DNA of 64,000 nt from Aeromonas allosaccharophila (GCF_000819685.1 NZ_CDBR01000007.1:1-64000); one strand, 5' to 3'. Positions 31,646-43,378 are shown, numbered from the stretch's first letter. Translations and numbers: made by a program. The notes: generated by a model not told the origin, from the sequence alone.

Positions 31646-32446
31646 ATGGACGCTGACAAGGAATGTCTGTTGCTGACTCAGGCAAAAGTCTGGGTCGCCC
31701 GTTATCAGGAGGCGGCGCGGGCGGTGCGTGAAGAGGCCAGCGAGCCGACCGTGCATGGCTACCGTATCGCGGCGCGCCGCTTGCTGGCGCTGCTCGCCCT
31801 GTGGCGGCCACTGATCTATCACCCCGAACTGGAGCTGCGTTTGCTGCGCTCGGTCGGGCGGCTCTCGGCGCTGAGGGATGCGCAGGTCTACGCCGAACGT
31901 TTTGGCAAGCCGCCCGCCAGCACTGTTGATACCCACAAATCGACCTGCCGCGTGCCCCTGTTGTCGCGCCGACTGGCCCGCTGGCTCGTGGCGGTGGCGC
32001 AGGTGCCGGATGCGTGGGCACTGGTGCCGCTTTATCAGCAACATCTGGCCCTGCGGCTTGATGAGGCGCAGTGCGCCCTCGATGAACATCCTCTCTCTGC
32101 CGGAAAATCGGCCCACACCCTTCGTCAACAATTGCGCCGCTGGCATCGGCTGCGCCTCGAGATCAAGCAGGTCCGTTATGGCGTTGAGCTGCTGCAGGCG
32201 CTGGGGGGAGGGGATCCGGGCTGGTTGGCCACCCTGACGCATTGGCAGGAGCGACTCGGCCAGTTGCAGGATTGGCGTCAATGGCGGCGGGCATTGCGAG
32301 CAGAAAAGGGACGCACCCACAAGCAAACGACGCTGCGGCTGCAGTTGAAGGGAAAGATCAGCGCCCGTTTGCGTCAACTGGACTGTCAGCAGGCGGAGCT
32401 GGTGGCGCTCAAACTGGCGATGCTGGCAGGCTCACAACAGGGATAA
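31646..32446 (+). CDS. CHAD-domain protein
   Basis: A 266-residue helical protein with the conserved-histidine CHAD repeats: VHGYRIAARRLLALL in the first half and LRLEIKQVRYGVELLQAL in the second. CHAD domains present basic pockets and bind inorganic polyphosphate; many are fused or linked to CYTH triphosphatases. No CYTH domain is seen here or nearby. It is very rich in Arg, Leu and Gln. It probably shares a transcript with acyP; both would handle phosphoanhydride compounds, though any functional link is inference. Confidence 0.75.
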   Translation: MDADKECLLLTQAKVWVARYQEAARAVREEASEPTVHGYRIAARRLLALLALWRPLIYHPELELRLLRSVGRLSALRDAQVYAERFGKPPASTVDTHKSTCRVPLLSRRLARWLVAVAQVPDAWALVPLYQQHLALRLDEAQCALDEHPLSAGKSAHTLRQQLRRWHRLRLEIKQVRYGVELLQALGGGDPGWLATLTHWQERLGQLQDWRQWRRALRAEKGRTHKQTTLRLQLKGKISARLRQLDCQQAELVALKLAMLAGSQQG

Positions 32447-32574
32447 AATGCCCAGTCGGGTGGTCAGTGATTCGGACCAAAGCGCAGATCCTGCCAAGCT
32501 GAGTGGCAGATAAATTCGGGACAGCCATTCGCGACCTGCATCCACAAAAACTATCCAGGACAAACATGCGAGAC

Positions 32575-32602
32575 AAAAAAAGAGAGGCCGTTTGGCCTCT
32601 CT
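32575..32602 (-). terminator. metG terminator
   Basis: AGAGAGGCC (32581-32589) pairs with GGCCTCTCT (32594-32602) around GTTT; on the minus strand a run of seven Ts follows. Confidence 0.9.
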
Positions 32603-32637
32603 TCTCTATCTTGCTGTGGTCGCAGTCAGCGATACGC

Positions 32638-34671
32638 TTACTTGACGCGCATGCCAGGCTGGGCGCCTTCCTGCGGCTCCAGGATCCAGAGATCCTTGCC
32701 GCCCGGGCCTGCGGCCAGCACCATGCCTTCGGACATGCCAAAGCGCATCTTGCGCGGTGCCAGGTTGGCTACCATTACGGTCAGCTTGCCTTCCAGATCT
32801 TCCGGGTTGTAGGCGGATTTGATACCGGCAAACACCTGACGGGTCTCGCCACCGATATCCAGTTGCAGCTTGAGCAGCTTCTCGGCTTCCGGTACCGCTT
32901 CGGCCTTCTTGATCAGCGCGACGCGCAGGTCAATCTTGGCAAAGTCGTCATAGCTGATGGTCTCGCTGATGGGATCGTCCGCCAGCGGGCCGGTCACTTT
33001 CGGTGCCTGCTCTTTGGCCAGATCTTCCTTGGAGGCTTCTACCATGGCTTCTACCTTGGCGGGCTCGATACGGGAGAAGAGCGCCTTGAACGGGGTCAGC
33101 TGATGGTTGGTTAGCGGCTGGGCCACGCCATCCCAGGAGAGGGTTTCACCCAGGAAGGCTTCGGCACGCTCGGCCAGCAGCGGCATCACCGGCTTGAGGT
33201 AAGCCATCAGCACGCGGAACAGGTTGATACCGACGGAGCAGACTTCCTGCAGCTGGGCGTCAGCCCCTTCCTGCTTGGCGATGACCCAGGGAGCCTTGTC
33301 ATCCACGTAGCGGTTGGCTTTGTCGGCCAGCGCCATGATTTCGCGGATGGCGCGGCTGAATTCGCGTGCCTCATAGGCCTCGGCGATGGTAGTACGGGCG
33401 TTGGCGAACTCGGCGTAGAGCTCGGGCTCGGCGCAGGTGGCAGCCAGCTTGCCGTCGAAACGCTTGGCGATAAAGCCGGCGTTGCGGGAGGCGAGGTTGA
33501 CCAGCTTGTTGACCACGTCGGCGTTGACGCGAGCCACGAAGTCATCGAGGTTCAGGTCCAGATCGTCGATGCGGCTGTTGAGCTTGGCGGCGTAGTAGTA
33601 ACGCAGGCACTCCGGATCCAGGTGGTTCAGGTAGGTAGACGCCTTGATGAAGGTGCCCTTGGACTTGGACATCTTGGCGCCGTTGACGGTCACATAGCCG
33701 TGCACGTTGACCTTGGTCGGCTTGCGGAAGTTGGCCCCTTCCAGCATGGATGGCCAGAACAGGCAGTGGAAGTAGGCGATATCTTTACCGATGAAGTGGT
33801 AGAGCTCGGCGCTGGAGTCTTTGTTCCAGTAGCTGTCAAAGTCGATGTCGCCGCGCTTGTTGCACAGGTTCTTGAAGGAGGCCATGTAGCCGATGGGGGC
33901 ATCGAGCCAGACGTAGAAGAACTTGCCCGGCGCGCCGGGGATTTCGAAACCGAAGTAGGGGGCGTCACGGGTGATGTCCCACTGTTGCAGGCCGCTCTCG
34001 AACCACTCCTGCATCTTGTTGGCCATCTCTTCCTGAATGGCGCCGGAGCCGCGCACCCACTCAGAGAGCCATTTTTCAAATTGCGGCAGGTCGAAGAAGA
34101 AGTGCTCGGAGTCCTTCATTACCGGAGTCGCGCCGGAGACGGCAGACTTCGGATCGATCAGCTCGGTCGGGCTGTAGGTAGCGCCGCAGCTATCACAGTT
34201 GTCGCCATACTGCTCCGGAGATTTGCACTTGGGGCAGGTGCCCTTGACGAAACGGTCCGGCAGGAACATGGATTTTTCCGGATCGAACAGCTGGGTAATG
34301 GTGCGGCCCTTGATAAAGCCACCCTCTTTCAGACGACCGTAGATCAGTTCCGCCAGCTCGCGGTTTTCGTCGCTGTGGGTGGAGTGATAGTTGTCAAAGC
34401 TGATGTTGAAACCGGCGAAATCGGTCTGGTGCTCTTTGGAGACGGCCGCAATCATCTCTTCCGGGGTGATCCCCATCTGTTGCGCTTTGAGCATGATCGG
34501 GGTGCCGTGGGCATCATCGGCACAGATGAAGTGCACCTGATGACCGCGCATTCGCTGATAACGAACCCAGATATCGGCCTGGATGTGTTCCAGCATGTGG
34601 CCAAGATGGATGGAGCCATTGGCATAGGGGAGGGCGCAGGTTACCAGCATTTTACGAGGATCAGTTGCCAT
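32638..34671 (-). CDS. metG: Methionyl-tRNA synthetase
   Basis: A class I synthetase that charges tRNA-Met. The HIGH-type motif is [15 protein letters not shown], the zinc knuckle [18 protein letters not shown], and the KMSKS loop [10 protein letters not shown]. The last 110 residues are the EMAP-II/Trbp111-like tRNA-binding domain ([11 protein letters not shown]...). I chose the ATG at 34671, giving 677 aa, exactly the E. coli length; the upstream ATG at 34716 would add an unconserved extension. It is divergent from apbC. Confidence 0.97.
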   Translation of the reverse strand: MATDPRKMLVTCALPYANGSIHLGHMLEHIQADIWVRYQRMRGHQVHFICADDAHGTPIMLKAQQMGITPEEMIAAVSKEHQTDFAGFNISFDNYHSTHSDENRELAELIYGRLKEGGFIKGRTITQLFDPEKSMFLPDRFVKGTCPKCKSPEQYGDNCDSCGATYSPTELIDPKSAVSGATPVMKDSEHFFFDLPQFEKWLSEWVRGSGAIQEEMANKMQEWFESGLQQWDITRDAPYFGFEIPGAPGKFFYVWLDAPIGYMASFKNLCNKRGDIDFDSYWNKDSSAELYHFIGKDIAYFHCLFWPSMLEGANFRKPTKVNVHGYVTVNGAKMSKSKGTFIKASTYLNHLDPECLRYYYAAKLNSRIDDLDLNLDDFVARVNADVVNKLVNLASRNAGFIAKRFDGKLAATCAEPELYAEFANARTTIAEAYEAREFSRAIREIMALADKANRYVDDKAPWVIAKQEGADAQLQEVCSVGINLFRVLMAYLKPVMPLLAERAEAFLGETLSWDGVAQPLTNHQLTPFKALFSRIEPAKVEAMVEASKEDLAKEQAPKVTGPLADDPISETISYDDFAKIDLRVALIKKAEAVPEAEKLLKLQLDIGGETRQVFAGIKSAYNPEDLEGKLTVMVANLAPRKMRFGMSEGMVLAAGPGGKDLWILEPQEGAQPGMRVK

Positions 34672-34857
34672 ATTACGTTCTTGATGTGCTTGTTGGGATG
34701 ATAGAGTGCCGTGCATGTTACCCGAATTGGGGGTAGCCTGCCTAGGGTTGTGGCTGTGCCAACCTTGGCAGAACCTGCTGTGACGATGGCAGGCAAGCCA
34801 CTGATTTGTGTGCGGTAACCGTTCACCTCAAGATAATGACAAGATAATGAGGAGTTA

Positions 34858-35940
34858 ATGGTGATTGATTCAGTAAAACAGATCCTCGCCGAATTTAAGC
34901 CAGCAGGCTGGCACAAGGATCTGGTGGATGCCGGATTCGTTCGCGAGATCATCAATCAGGGTCAGGGGCTCACTATCCGGCTGGTATTGCCGTTTGCCGG
35001 TCTCTCGCTGCTCGATCAGCTCAAAGAGAATTACGATGCCAGGCTGCGCAGCGCCACCGGCGCCGCCCGTATCGACTGGGCACTGGATATAGATGTCGCC
35101 AGCATGCCACGGGCGCAGGGGCTCAACGCCGTGCAGGGCATTCGCAACATCATCGTGGTTGCTTCCGGCAAGGGCGGGGTGGGTAAATCCACCACCGCGG
35201 TCAATTTGGCGCTGGCCCTGCAAAAAGAGGGGGCGCGGGTCGCCATTCTCGATGCCGATATCTATGGCCCCTCCATTCCCACCATGATGGGCACCCTCAA
35301 GGAGCGCCCGGTCAGTCATGACGGCAAACTGATGGAGCCGGTGATGGCCTGTGGCCTCAAGAGCAACAGCATCGGCTATCTGGTCTCCGAACAGGATGCC
35401 ACCATCTGGCGTGGCCCGATGGCGAGCAAGGCGCTGGCGCAGATCCTCCATGAGACCCGTTGGGGTGAAGTGGATTATCTGGTGGTGGACATGCCGCCGG
35501 GCACCGGCGATATCCAGCTCACCATGGCCCAGCAGGTGCCCACTTCGGCGGCAGTGATCGTCACGACCCCGCAAGATGTGGCGCTGGCCGATGCTCGCAA
35601 GGGGATCGCCATGTTCAACAAGGTCAATGTGCCGGTGCTCGGCATCATCGAGAACATGAGCTACCACGTCTGCAGCGCCTGTGGTCACCATGAGCCGCTG
35701 TTCGGTACCGGTGGCGGCCAGAAGATGGCAGAGCAGTATCAAGTGGCGCTGCTTGGCCAGCTGCCGCTGCACATCGATATCCGCCAGCACATGGATGATG
35801 GCTGCCCGACGGTGTTCGGCGCACCGGAAGGAAGTCTGGCTCAGGCCTATTTGAAACTGGCGCGCAGGGTAGGGGCTGAACTCTTTTTCAGCGCAAAACC
35901 GATTGCGACCCCCCTCTATGCCATGGCGCTGGATGAATAA
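34858..35940 (+). CDS. apbC: Iron-sulfur cluster carrier ATPase ApbC (Mrp)
   Basis: A Mrp/NBP35-family P-loop ATPase that holds and transfers Fe-S clusters as a dimer. A short N-terminal DUF59-like part (residues 1-85) is followed by the deviant Walker A GKGGVGKSTTAV, switch motif DADIYGPSIP, VVDMPPGTGDIQL, and the bridging CxxC in CSACGHHEP. 360 aa. The start is the ATG at 34858, close to AGGAG; the GTG right after it is equally placed. It is divergent from metG, as in E. coli. Confidence 0.95.
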   Translation: MVIDSVKQILAEFKPAGWHKDLVDAGFVREIINQGQGLTIRLVLPFAGLSLLDQLKENYDARLRSATGAARIDWALDIDVASMPRAQGLNAVQGIRNIIVVASGKGGVGKSTTAVNLALALQKEGARVAILDADIYGPSIPTMMGTLKERPVSHDGKLMEPVMACGLKSNSIGYLVSEQDATIWRGPMASKALAQILHETRWGEVDYLVVDMPPGTGDIQLTMAQQVPTSAAVIVTTPQDVALADARKGIAMFNKVNVPVLGIIENMSYHVCSACGHHEPLFGTGGGQKMAEQYQVALLGQLPLHIDIRQHMDDGCPTVFGAPEGSLAQAYLKLARRVGAELFFSAKPIATPLYAMALDE

Positions 35941-35970
35941 TCGGCTATCGGTCACTTGAAAGGGAATTGA

Positions 35971-35995
35971 GGGTGGGCATGACCCACCCTTTTTT
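35971..35995 (+). terminator. apbC terminator
   Basis: GGGTGGG (35971-35977) pairs with CCCACCC (35983-35989), followed by six Ts. Confidence 0.88.
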
Positions 35996-36050
35996 ATATA
36001 ATGGATCGGTTTAAACCATCCCCACTGCTCTTCTCTTTTAGGTATTTGTC

Positions 36051-36695
36051 ATGTCTGATACTCAACATTCGTGTGTGATCATCGGTATTGCGGGCGCATC
36101 TGCGTCTGGCAAAAGTCTTATCGCCCAGACCATTTATGAAGAGCTGGTGGCCGAACTGGGCGCAGGTCAGATTGGTGTGATCACCGAAGATTGCTACTAC
36201 CGTGATCAGACCCACCTGACCATGGAAGAACGGGTCAAAACCAACTATGACCACCCCAATGCGCTGGACCACGACCTGCTGGTACAGCACCTGAGTCAGC
36301 TGGTCAAAGGTGATGCGGTCGCCATTCCCCAGTACTCCTACACCGAACATACCCGGATGAGCGAAGTGACCCCGTTTGCGCCGCGCCGGGTGATCATTCT
36401 GGAAGGGATCCTGCTGCTGACCGACAGCCGTCTGCGTGATCTGATGGATGCCTCCATCTTCATGGATACCCCGCTCGACATCTGCCTGCTGCGCCGTCTG
36501 GTGCGTGACGTGCAGGAGCGTGGTCGTACCATGGACTCCGTGCTCAAGCAGTATCAGAAGACGGTGCGTCCGATGTTCCTGCAGTTTATCGAGCCGTCCA
36601 AACAGTATGCCGATGTGATCGTGCCCCGTGGGGGCAAGAACCGCATCGCCATCGACATGCTCAAGGCGCGTATTCGCCACATGTTGATTGGTTAA
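36051..36695 (+). CDS. udk: Uridine kinase
   Basis: Phosphorylates uridine and cytidine in pyrimidine salvage. The P-loop is [12 protein letters not shown], followed by [11 protein letters not shown], the substrate region [13 protein letters not shown] and [11 protein letters not shown]. 214 aa, full length. It precedes dcd across a terminator, an arrangement also found in E. coli. Confidence 0.96.
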   Translation: MSDTQHSCVIIGIAGASASGKSLIAQTIYEELVAELGAGQIGVITEDCYYRDQTHLTMEERVKTNYDHPNALDHDLLVQHLSQLVKGDAVAIPQYSYTEHTRMSEVTPFAPRRVIILEGILLLTDSRLRDLMDASIFMDTPLDICLLRRLVRDVQERGRTMDSVLKQYQKTVRPMFLQFIEPSKQYADVIVPRGGKNRIAIDMLKARIRHMLIG

Positions 36696-36703
36696 GATGA
36701 AAC

Positions 36704-36729
36704 AAGCCGGGTGATGCCCGGCTTTTTTA
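36704..36729 (+). terminator. udk terminator
   Basis: AAGCCGGG (36704-36711) pairs with CCCGGCTT (36717-36724), then a T-run; it stands only 30 bases before dcd. Confidence 0.85.
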
Positions 36730-36758
36730 AAAGCACAATTTGTCAGGAGAGTCGCCCA

Positions 36759-37340
36759 ATGCGTCTGTGTGATACCGATATTGAACGCCATCTGGATGAA
36801 GGCAAGATCGTCATTGAGCCACGGCCCGGGGTAGAGCGGATCAGTGGTGTCAGTGTCGATGTGCTGCTGGGTAACGAGTTTCGGGTGTTTCGCGATCACA
36901 CCGCTCCCTATATTGATCTGAGCGGTCCGAACAGCGAGATGGCCGATGCCATCGATCGGGTGATGAGTGACGAGATCCACGTCCCCGATGGTGAAGCCTT
37001 CTATCTGCACCCGGGCCAGTTGGCGCTGGCGGTGACCTATGAATCCGTCACCCTGCCTGCCGATATCGTCGGCTGGCTGGATGGCCGCTCTTCATTGGCG
37101 CGCCTGGGTCTGATGGTACACGTGACCGCACACCGCATCGATCCGGGTTGGTCCGGTCGCATCGTGCTGGAGTTCTACAACGGCGGCAAACTGCCACTGG
37201 CGTTGCGCCCGAAGATGAAGATCGGCGCCTTGAACTTCGAAATGCTCTCCGGCGCCGCCGCCCGTCCGTACAACAAGCGGGAAAATGCCAAGTACAAGAG
37301 CCAGCAGGGCGCCGTTGCCAGCCGCATCAATCAGGACTGA
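36759..37340 (+). CDS. dcd: dCTP deaminase
   Basis: Converts dCTP to dUTP, the main source of dUMP for thymidylate synthesis in enterobacteria. The sequence [30 protein letters not shown], and the active-site region [24 protein letters not shown] (given in parts) match Dcd closely. The ATG at 36759 gives 193 aa, the E. coli length, with AGGAG upstream; an upstream start inside the udk terminator is not credible. Confidence 0.96.
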   Translation: MRLCDTDIERHLDEGKIVIEPRPGVERISGVSVDVLLGNEFRVFRDHTAPYIDLSGPNSEMADAIDRVMSDEIHVPDGEAFYLHPGQLALAVTYESVTLPADIVGWLDGRSSLARLGLMVHVTAHRIDPGWSGRIVLEFYNGGKLPLALRPKMKIGALNFEMLSGAAARPYNKRENAKYKSQQGAVASRINQD

Positions 37341-37364
37341 TAACCTGCTGCACAGCAACGATTC

Positions 37365-37390
37365 AAGGGAGCACAAGGTGCTCCCTTTTT
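37365..37390 (+). terminator. dcd terminator
   Basis: Perfect ten-base arms (37365-37374 with 37378-37387), AAG loop, then Ts. Confidence 0.9.
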
Positions 37391-37717
37391 GCATCTGGAA
37401 TCAAACGGGTATGGGGTTTGAGGTGCTGGTCGGATGAGATTGGCAGGGAAGGGGTGTTTTATCACCATTTTTGCCCATTTTTCTGTCATAAAAACGTCAT
37501 AAAAATGAAATTATTGGCTTAAATATCAGCTATTTTTGCCCTTTCGCGCAATCATTGATGGCTTTAATTAATCAATGGCAAGCCGCATAAAGACTGGCTC
37601 TAGGATATTTTTTACCAAAAAGCTCTTTTTTTTTATGGCTGAAATATTTCAATGGTGGCTATGGTGTTGGCCGCCATCTGGCATAATCCGCCGCAACTCA
37701 TAAACAGGCTTTTTTTT
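37391..37717 (+). other. AT-rich noncoding region upstream of pit
   Basis: These 327 bases are much richer in A and T than their surroundings and hold no gene. A PhoB-like box lies at 37483-37504. A TTAAAT at 37519-37524, 14 bases past the box, could be its -10. A second -10-like GGCATAAT lies near 37681, about 35 bases before pit. The region also contains TTTAATTAA-type tracts. Confidence 0.5.
37483..37504 (+). promoter_or_regulatory. PhoB-like box upstream of pit
   Basis: Two 11-base direct repeats in tandem, CTGTCATAAAA and ACGTCATAAAA, match the Pho box pattern (CTGTCAT-type heptamers spaced by four A/T bases, 11-base period). The position about 215 bases before the pit ATG, followed by a weak -10, suggests control by phosphate starvation. 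It is a sequence match only. Confidence 0.6.
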
Positions 37718-39190
37718 ATGTTTGAAATGTTTAGTGGTTTGGGTTTGTGGTGGTCAATCGGTTTGGTATTGGCCGTTTTTTTTGTGCTTGCCTATGAATT
37801 TATCAACGGCTTTCACGATACCGCCAACGCGGTAGCAACGGTTATCTATACCAAGGCGATGCCGGCTCACCTGGCGGTGGTCGCATCGGGGATCTTCAAC
37901 TTTTTCGGCGTCATGTTCGGCGGACTGGGGGTGGCCTATGCCATTGTCCATCTGCTGCCCATCGACCTGCTGCTTGGGATGGATTCCACCCAAGGGTTGA
38001 TCATGGTCTTCTCCTTGCTGTTTTCCGCCATCGTGTGGAACCTGGGTACCTGGTTCTTCGGGATCCCGGCCTCCAGTTCACATACCTTGATCGGTTCCAT
38101 TCTGGGGGTAGGCGGCGCCTATGCCTGGATCACCCATAAACCGGTGACCGAGGGGATCAACGTGGGCAAAGCGATCGACATCATGCTTTCCCTCATTATC
38201 TCTCCCACCATCGGTTTCATCATTGCGGCGCTGCTGCTGCTGGCGATGAAGCGGGTCTGGACCAGCAACAAGATCCACAAAACGCCGGAAGAGCGTCAGC
38301 TGGTGGATGGCAAGAAGCACCCGCCGTTCTGGGCACGTTTGACCCTGGTGGCTTCTGCCATGGGCGTCAGCTTCGTGCACGGCTCCAACGATGGCCAGAA
38401 GGGCATCGGTCTGGTGATGCTGGTGCTGATCTGCATGGCGCCCGCCTATTTCGCGCTGGACATGAGCAGCCGCTCCTATGATCTGGACCGGACTCAGGAT
38501 GCCAACCAGCGCATCATGGAGATCTACCAGCGCAACCAGCCCGCGCTCTCTGGCGTCATCAACTTCTCTGCACCGGTAACGGCTCAGGAAGAGCTGATGA
38601 CCCACTGCTCCGCCGATGGCGTGCTGCAGGCGATGGCTACCCTGGATGCCCGTCTGGCTGCCGTGCGTACTTATGATCAGATGAGCCTGACTGATCGCCG
38701 TGAAGTGCGTCGTCTGCTGCTCTGTATCGATGACACCGCCCGCAAGGCTGCCAAGCTGCCGCTGCCCGCCAAGGAGCTGACCGATCTGGCCAAATGGCGC
38801 AAGGATCTGACTGCGACTGCTGAATACGCACCGACCTGGGTGATCGTCTCCATCGCACTGGCGCTCGGTTGCGGCACCATGGTGGGCTGGCGTCGTATCG
38901 TCCATACCGTGGGCGAGAAGATCGGTACCACCGGCATGACCTACAGTCAGGGCATCGCGGCCCAGATCACGGCTGCAACCTCCATCGGGGTCGCCAGTCT
39001 GACCGGTATGCCGGTGTCTACTACCCACATCCTCTCTTCTGCGGTGGCGGGTACCATGATTGCCAACAAATCCGGCCTGCAGAGCCAGACCATCAAGACC
39101 ATCCTGATGGCCTGGGTGCTGACCCTGCCGCTGACCATGCTGCTCTCCGGCGGCCTGTTCATCGTCAGCCACCATCTGTTTGGTGGATAA
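37718..39190 (+). CDS. pit: Inorganic phosphate transporter, PiT family
   Basis: A metal-phosphate/proton symporter of the inner membrane. About ten membrane helices surround a soluble loop (near 215-370). Both PHO4 signature repeats are seen: GFHDTANAVATVIYTK with GIPASSSHTLIGS in the first half, and SFVHGSNDGQKGIG with GMPVSTTHILSSA in the second. The ATG at 37718 gives 490 aa, close to E. coli PitA; the earlier start at 37652 is rejected since it precedes the natural MFEMFSGLG beginning. Possible PhoB control upstream. Confidence 0.95.
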   Translation: MFEMFSGLGLWWSIGLVLAVFFVLAYEFINGFHDTANAVATVIYTKAMPAHLAVVASGIFNFFGVMFGGLGVAYAIVHLLPIDLLLGMDSTQGLIMVFSLLFSAIVWNLGTWFFGIPASSSHTLIGSILGVGGAYAWITHKPVTEGINVGKAIDIMLSLIISPTIGFIIAALLLLAMKRVWTSNKIHKTPEERQLVDGKKHPPFWARLTLVASAMGVSFVHGSNDGQKGIGLVMLVLICMAPAYFALDMSSRSYDLDRTQDANQRIMEIYQRNQPALSGVINFSAPVTAQEELMTHCSADGVLQAMATLDARLAAVRTYDQMSLTDRREVRRLLLCIDDTARKAAKLPLPAKELTDLAKWRKDLTATAEYAPTWVIVSIALALGCGTMVGWRRIVHTVGEKIGTTGMTYSQGIAAQITAATSIGVASLTGMPVSTTHILSSAVAGTMIANKSGLQSQTIKTILMAWVLTLPLTMLLSGGLFIVSHHLFGG

Positions 39191-39207
39191 CATCGTTACT
39201 TTTTTTT

Positions 39208-39229
39208 AAGGGCCTGCGGGCCCTTTTTT
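39208..39229 (+). terminator. pit terminator
   Basis: AAGGGCC (39208-39214) pairs with GGCCCTT (39219-39225), then six Ts. Confidence 0.88.
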
Positions 39230-39316
39230 CATATCTACGATTGGGTCACCTCTGGTTTTCTAGACACTCTTTTGCTGAAAAATAAGCAGCCTTTCAATCT
39301 CTACCGACGGCTGTAG

Positions 39317-39914
<598 letters not shown>

Positions 39915-40193
39915 AACAGCAACCACCACCAAGTCTGCCGTCATGCATGGTTTCATTGAATTCAATCTTTAAAACGGTCATCCGAATGATTGCTGTATGC
40001 CAACAAACAAGAGGAGAGTCTGCACTAACAATATCAATTGGCATGATGCTGAACATGAGCGCTTTGAGTAGGCGCTCTCGGGGATATTCAAAGCGCAAGC
40101 ACGAGTGAGAGCTGGGAACAGCGAACAAAGGTAGCGCGTGAGTCTAGCCGAGGGGGGCTGTATCTATAAGAGAATAGGGAAGAGAGTAATAAA
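39915..40193. other. Noncoding stretch between the IS3 remnant and rne
   Basis: I find nothing certain here. A 73-codon minus-strand frame (39907-40128) runs from this stretch into the IS end and has no family resemblance or ribosome site. It could be the scrap of a gene hit by the IS, but I do not support it as a gene. Confidence 0.4.
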
Positions 40194-40219
40194 AAAGCCA
40201 CACCGATTGGTGTGGCTTT
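40191..40219 (-). terminator. rne terminator
   Basis: Eleven-base arms (40194-40204 with 40209-40219) around GATT; on the minus strand the stem is followed by TTTTTTATT. Confidence 0.92.
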
Positions 40220-40243
40220 GATTAATGGGCTAACCCGGATCGG

Positions 40244-43200
40244 TTACGGACGACCAGCAGGGCTGGTAGCCACGTTGACGGCAGCTGTGCTACCACCATG
40301 ACGACCGGATGTGCTCACCTCGTTGCGTACCAGCGGCGGGTGGTTAACCGGCTCACGAGCAGGCAGGGCAGGGGCTTCGGCAGGCGTTGCCATCGGCGCT
40401 GATGCCTTGCGAGCACGAGCCAGCAAGCCAGCACCGTGTACTACCTGTTTGGCGACGACCGGCGCCTCTTCCACCACAACCGCAGCCACGGTAGCCGGGG
40501 TTTCGATGACAGCAGCAGGTGCTGGTGTTTCGACAACAGCGGCGACAGGTGCGGCTTCCACAACAGGAGCTGTTACGGCAGGTGCTTCTTCAACAACCGG
40601 AGCCGTTTCAACAACGTGTGCGGTTTCAACCACGGTGGCGGTGACCACTTCGGCAACCGGCGCAGCGACAACGGCTACTTCTGGCTCTGAGGCAACGACA
40701 ACCTCAGCGACAGCTTCAACAACCGGGCTGGTAGCAACATCGGCTTGAGTTGCTGCAACCAGGGCAGTGGCCTGCTCGGCAGCTTCTTCGGCAATGGCTT
40801 CAGCAACGACGTGCTCGGTCAGCGCGGAAGAGGCCTGCAGGGCGGCAGCAATGGCTTCCGCGCTCGGGATGGTGACCACAGGTACTACCGGCTCTTCGGC
40901 TTTTACCTTGGCTGCATCAGCCTGGGCAGCGGTAGTGAGCTGGCCTTCTGTTGCTGGTTGCTCTTCATCACGCTGGCTGCGGGCATCTTCGTTGATGCGC
41001 TTGCGACGCTGGCCTTCGATACGCTGGGTACGCGGAGTGCGACGTGAACGGCGTTGCCCTTCACTCTGCTCTTCCTGCTCGTTACCCACTGCATCGATCA
41101 CCTCAGCTTGCACTGCTGCATCGTCAACCGGCAGGGCAGGGGTGTCAGCTGCGGCGACATCGACGCGGATCTGCTTGCGCAGTTGGCGACGTTCGCGGCG
41201 CTCGGCCACTTTCTGCTCTTTCTCCTGACGCGGCTCGATGGTGACTGCATCAACGGCTTCTACCGCTTCAACAACGACCTCGGCGCGCGGCTCACGGGGA
41301 GCACGCGGTTCACGGGCCGGACGTGGCGCACGCTCTTGACGAGGTTCACGAGGCTCGCGCTCCTGACGAGGTTCACGTTCCATGCGCTGTTCGCTGCGCA
41401 CTTCACCACGGGTCTCGCTACGGGCTTCACGTTCCTGACGGGGCTCACGCTCTTTGCGGGGACGGCGATTGCGGTTTTCACCGGCTTCGCGGTTGCCACC
41501 TTCACGCTTCTCGCCAGCTTCCGCAGTGTTGCGGTTGTTGCGATTGTCGTCACGACGGGGACGCTGGCCACGGGCGCGGGTCTCATCACGCTGGTGACGA
41601 TGACCTTCATCCTTGCGAGCTTCCCGCGCTGCCGGTTTCTCGGCGGGCGCTTTCACTTCGGCAGGGGCGCTATCACTGCTGAACAGGCCGCTAATGCCTT
41701 TGATCAGCTTGCTGAAGAAACCGGCTTCGGCAGGGGCTGCAGCAACGGGCGCCACCGGCTGTTGCGGGGCAACAGGGGCCGGTTGTACCGGTTGGGCAAA
41801 GCCTTGCAACAGCGGTTGCTCACGCTCGATCACCTGGGCCTGTTTCGGCTGGTAGGTCGGCTTGGCAATTTCGGTTTTCAGCTCGTAGCTGGCCGCTTCC
41901 GGGATCTCGTTCTGACGAATGCGGGTTACTTCGTAGTGCGGGGTTTCCAGGTGCTGGTTCGGAATGATGTAAACACGCACATCATTGCGCTGTTCCAGAC
42001 TGGCGATGGCGGCACGCTTCTCGTTAAGCAGATAGGCGGCAACATCCACCGGCACCTGGCCGTGAACCTGCTCGGTGTTGTCCTTCATGGCCTCTTCTTC
42101 TATGAGACGCAGGATGGACAGGGCGAGGGATTCGTTGTCACGGATGACCCCTTGACCCTGGCAACGGGGGCAGATATGGCTGCTGGACTCGTTGAGGGAG
42201 GGACGCAGACGTTGGCGAGACATCTCCAGCAGACCGAAACGGGAGATCCGGCCCAGCTGAATGCGGGCTCGGTCCTGATGCACCGCTTCACGCAGACGGT
42301 TTTCCACTTCGCGCTGATGGCGAACCGGGGTCATGTCGATGAAGTCGATAACGATCAGGCCGCCCAAGTCGCGCAGACGCAATTGACGGGCAATTTCGTC
42401 GGCCGCTTCCAGGTTGGTTTGCAGCGCAGTCTCTTCGATATCGCCGCCCTTGGTGGCGCGGGAGGAGTTGATATCGATGGAGGTCAAGGCTTCGGTCGGA
42501 TCGATAACGATGCTGCCGCCGGAGGGGAGGCGCACTTCACGCTGGAAGGCTGACTCGATCTGGCTCTCAATCTGGAAGTGGTTGAACAGGGCAACTTCAC
42601 CCTTGTACAGCTTCACACGGTTGAGGAAATCGGGGCGAACCAGCTCGATATGGGCTCTGGCGCGTTCGAAAATCACCGGATCGTCGATCAGGATCTCACC
42701 GACATCGCGACGCAGATAGTCACGGATAGCGCGCACGATCACGTTGCTTTCCTGGTGGATCAGCACGGGAGCGGTACGCTCTTGTGACGCCTTGTGGATG
42801 GAGTCCCAGTGGTTGAGCAGAACGTTCAGATCCCACTCCAGCTCTTCCGGAGACTTGCCCACACCGGCAGTACGCACGATCAGGCCCATGCCTTCCGGCA
42901 CGGTCAATCCGCTCAGGGCTTCTTTCAGTTCGGTCCGCTCATCACCCTCGATACGGCGGGAGATACCACCGGCACGGGGGTTGTTGGGCATCAGCACCAG
43001 GTAGCTACCGGCCAGGCTGATAAAGGTGGTGAGGGCTGCACCCTTGGTGCCACGCTCTTCCTTGTCGATCTGGACGATAACTTCCTGACCTTCACGGACC
43101 ACTTCTTTGATGTTGGGACGACCCTGATAGGAGTAACCGGAGGGGAAGTAATTGCGGGCGATCTCCTTCAACGGCAGGAAACCGTGGCGCTCGGCGCCGT

Positions 43201-43378
43201 AGTCAACAAAAGCAGCTTCAAGGCTGGGTTCTACGCGGGTGATCTTACCCTTGTAAATGTTCGCTTTCTTCTGCTCGTGTCCCGGACTTTCAATATCCAA
43301 ATCGTAGAGCTGTTGTCCGTCAACCAGCGCTACGCGCAACTCCTCTTCTTGAGTTGCGTTGATAAGCATTCTTTTCAT
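40244..43378 (-). CDS. rne: Ribonuclease E
   Basis: RNase E is the membrane-bound endonuclease that starts most mRNA decay and matures rRNA and tRNA. The catalytic half (about 1-510) has an S1 domain, the 5' sensor, the DNase I-like metal site (VIDFIDM and related) and the Zn-link [10 protein letters not shown] short amphipathic stretch ([18 protein letters not shown]) near 550 resembles the membrane-targeting segment. Arg-rich and Ala/Val/Glu-rich low-complexity arms follow, as scaffold for the degradosome. The end (NHPPLVRNE...) resembles the PNPase-binding tail. 1044 aa, against 1061 in E. coli. It has a long 5' leader (43379 onward). Confidence 0.96.
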   Translation of the reverse strand: MKRMLINATQEEELRVALVDGQQLYDLDIESPGHEQKKANIYKGKITRVEPSLEAAFVDYGAERHGFLPLKEIARNYFPSGYSYQGRPNIKEVVREGQEVIVQIDKEERGTKGAALTTFISLAGSYLVLMPNNPRAGGISRRIEGDERTELKEALSGLTVPEGMGLIVRTAGVGKSPEELEWDLNVLLNHWDSIHKASQERTAPVLIHQESNVIVRAIRDYLRRDVGEILIDDPVIFERARAHIELVRPDFLNRVKLYKGEVALFNHFQIESQIESAFQREVRLPSGGSIVIDPTEALTSIDINSSRATKGGDIEETALQTNLEAADEIARQLRLRDLGGLIVIDFIDMTPVRHQREVENRLREAVHQDRARIQLGRISRFGLLEMSRQRLRPSLNESSSHICPRCQGQGVIRDNESLALSILRLIEEEAMKDNTEQVHGQVPVDVAAYLLNEKRAAIASLEQRNDVRVYIIPNQHLETPHYEVTRIRQNEIPEAASYELKTEIAKPTYQPKQAQVIEREQPLLQGFAQPVQPAPVAPQQPVAPVAAAPAEAGFFSKLIKGISGLFSSDSAPAEVKAPAEKPAAREARKDEGHRHQRDETRARGQRPRRDDNRNNRNTAEAGEKREGGNREAGENRNRRPRKEREPRQEREARSETRGEVRSEQRMEREPRQEREPREPRQERAPRPAREPRAPREPRAEVVVEAVEAVDAVTIEPRQEKEQKVAERRERRQLRKQIRVDVAAADTPALPVDDAAVQAEVIDAVGNEQEEQSEGQRRSRRTPRTQRIEGQRRKRINEDARSQRDEEQPATEGQLTTAAQADAAKVKAEEPVVPVVTIPSAEAIAAALQASSALTEHVVAEAIAEEAAEQATALVAATQADVATSPVVEAVAEVVVASEPEVAVVAAPVAEVVTATVVETAHVVETAPVVEEAPAVTAPVVEAAPVAAVVETPAPAAVIETPATVAAVVVEEAPVVAKQVVHGAGLLARARKASAPMATPAEAPALPAREPVNHPPLVRNEVSTSGRHGGSTAAVNVATSPAGRP

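Noticed and set aside
41054..42553. Plus-strand open frame of 499 codons
   Set aside because: Antisense to the repetitive C-terminal half of rne; its Thr/Phe/Leu repeats mirror the Arg/Glu-rich codons of RNase E.
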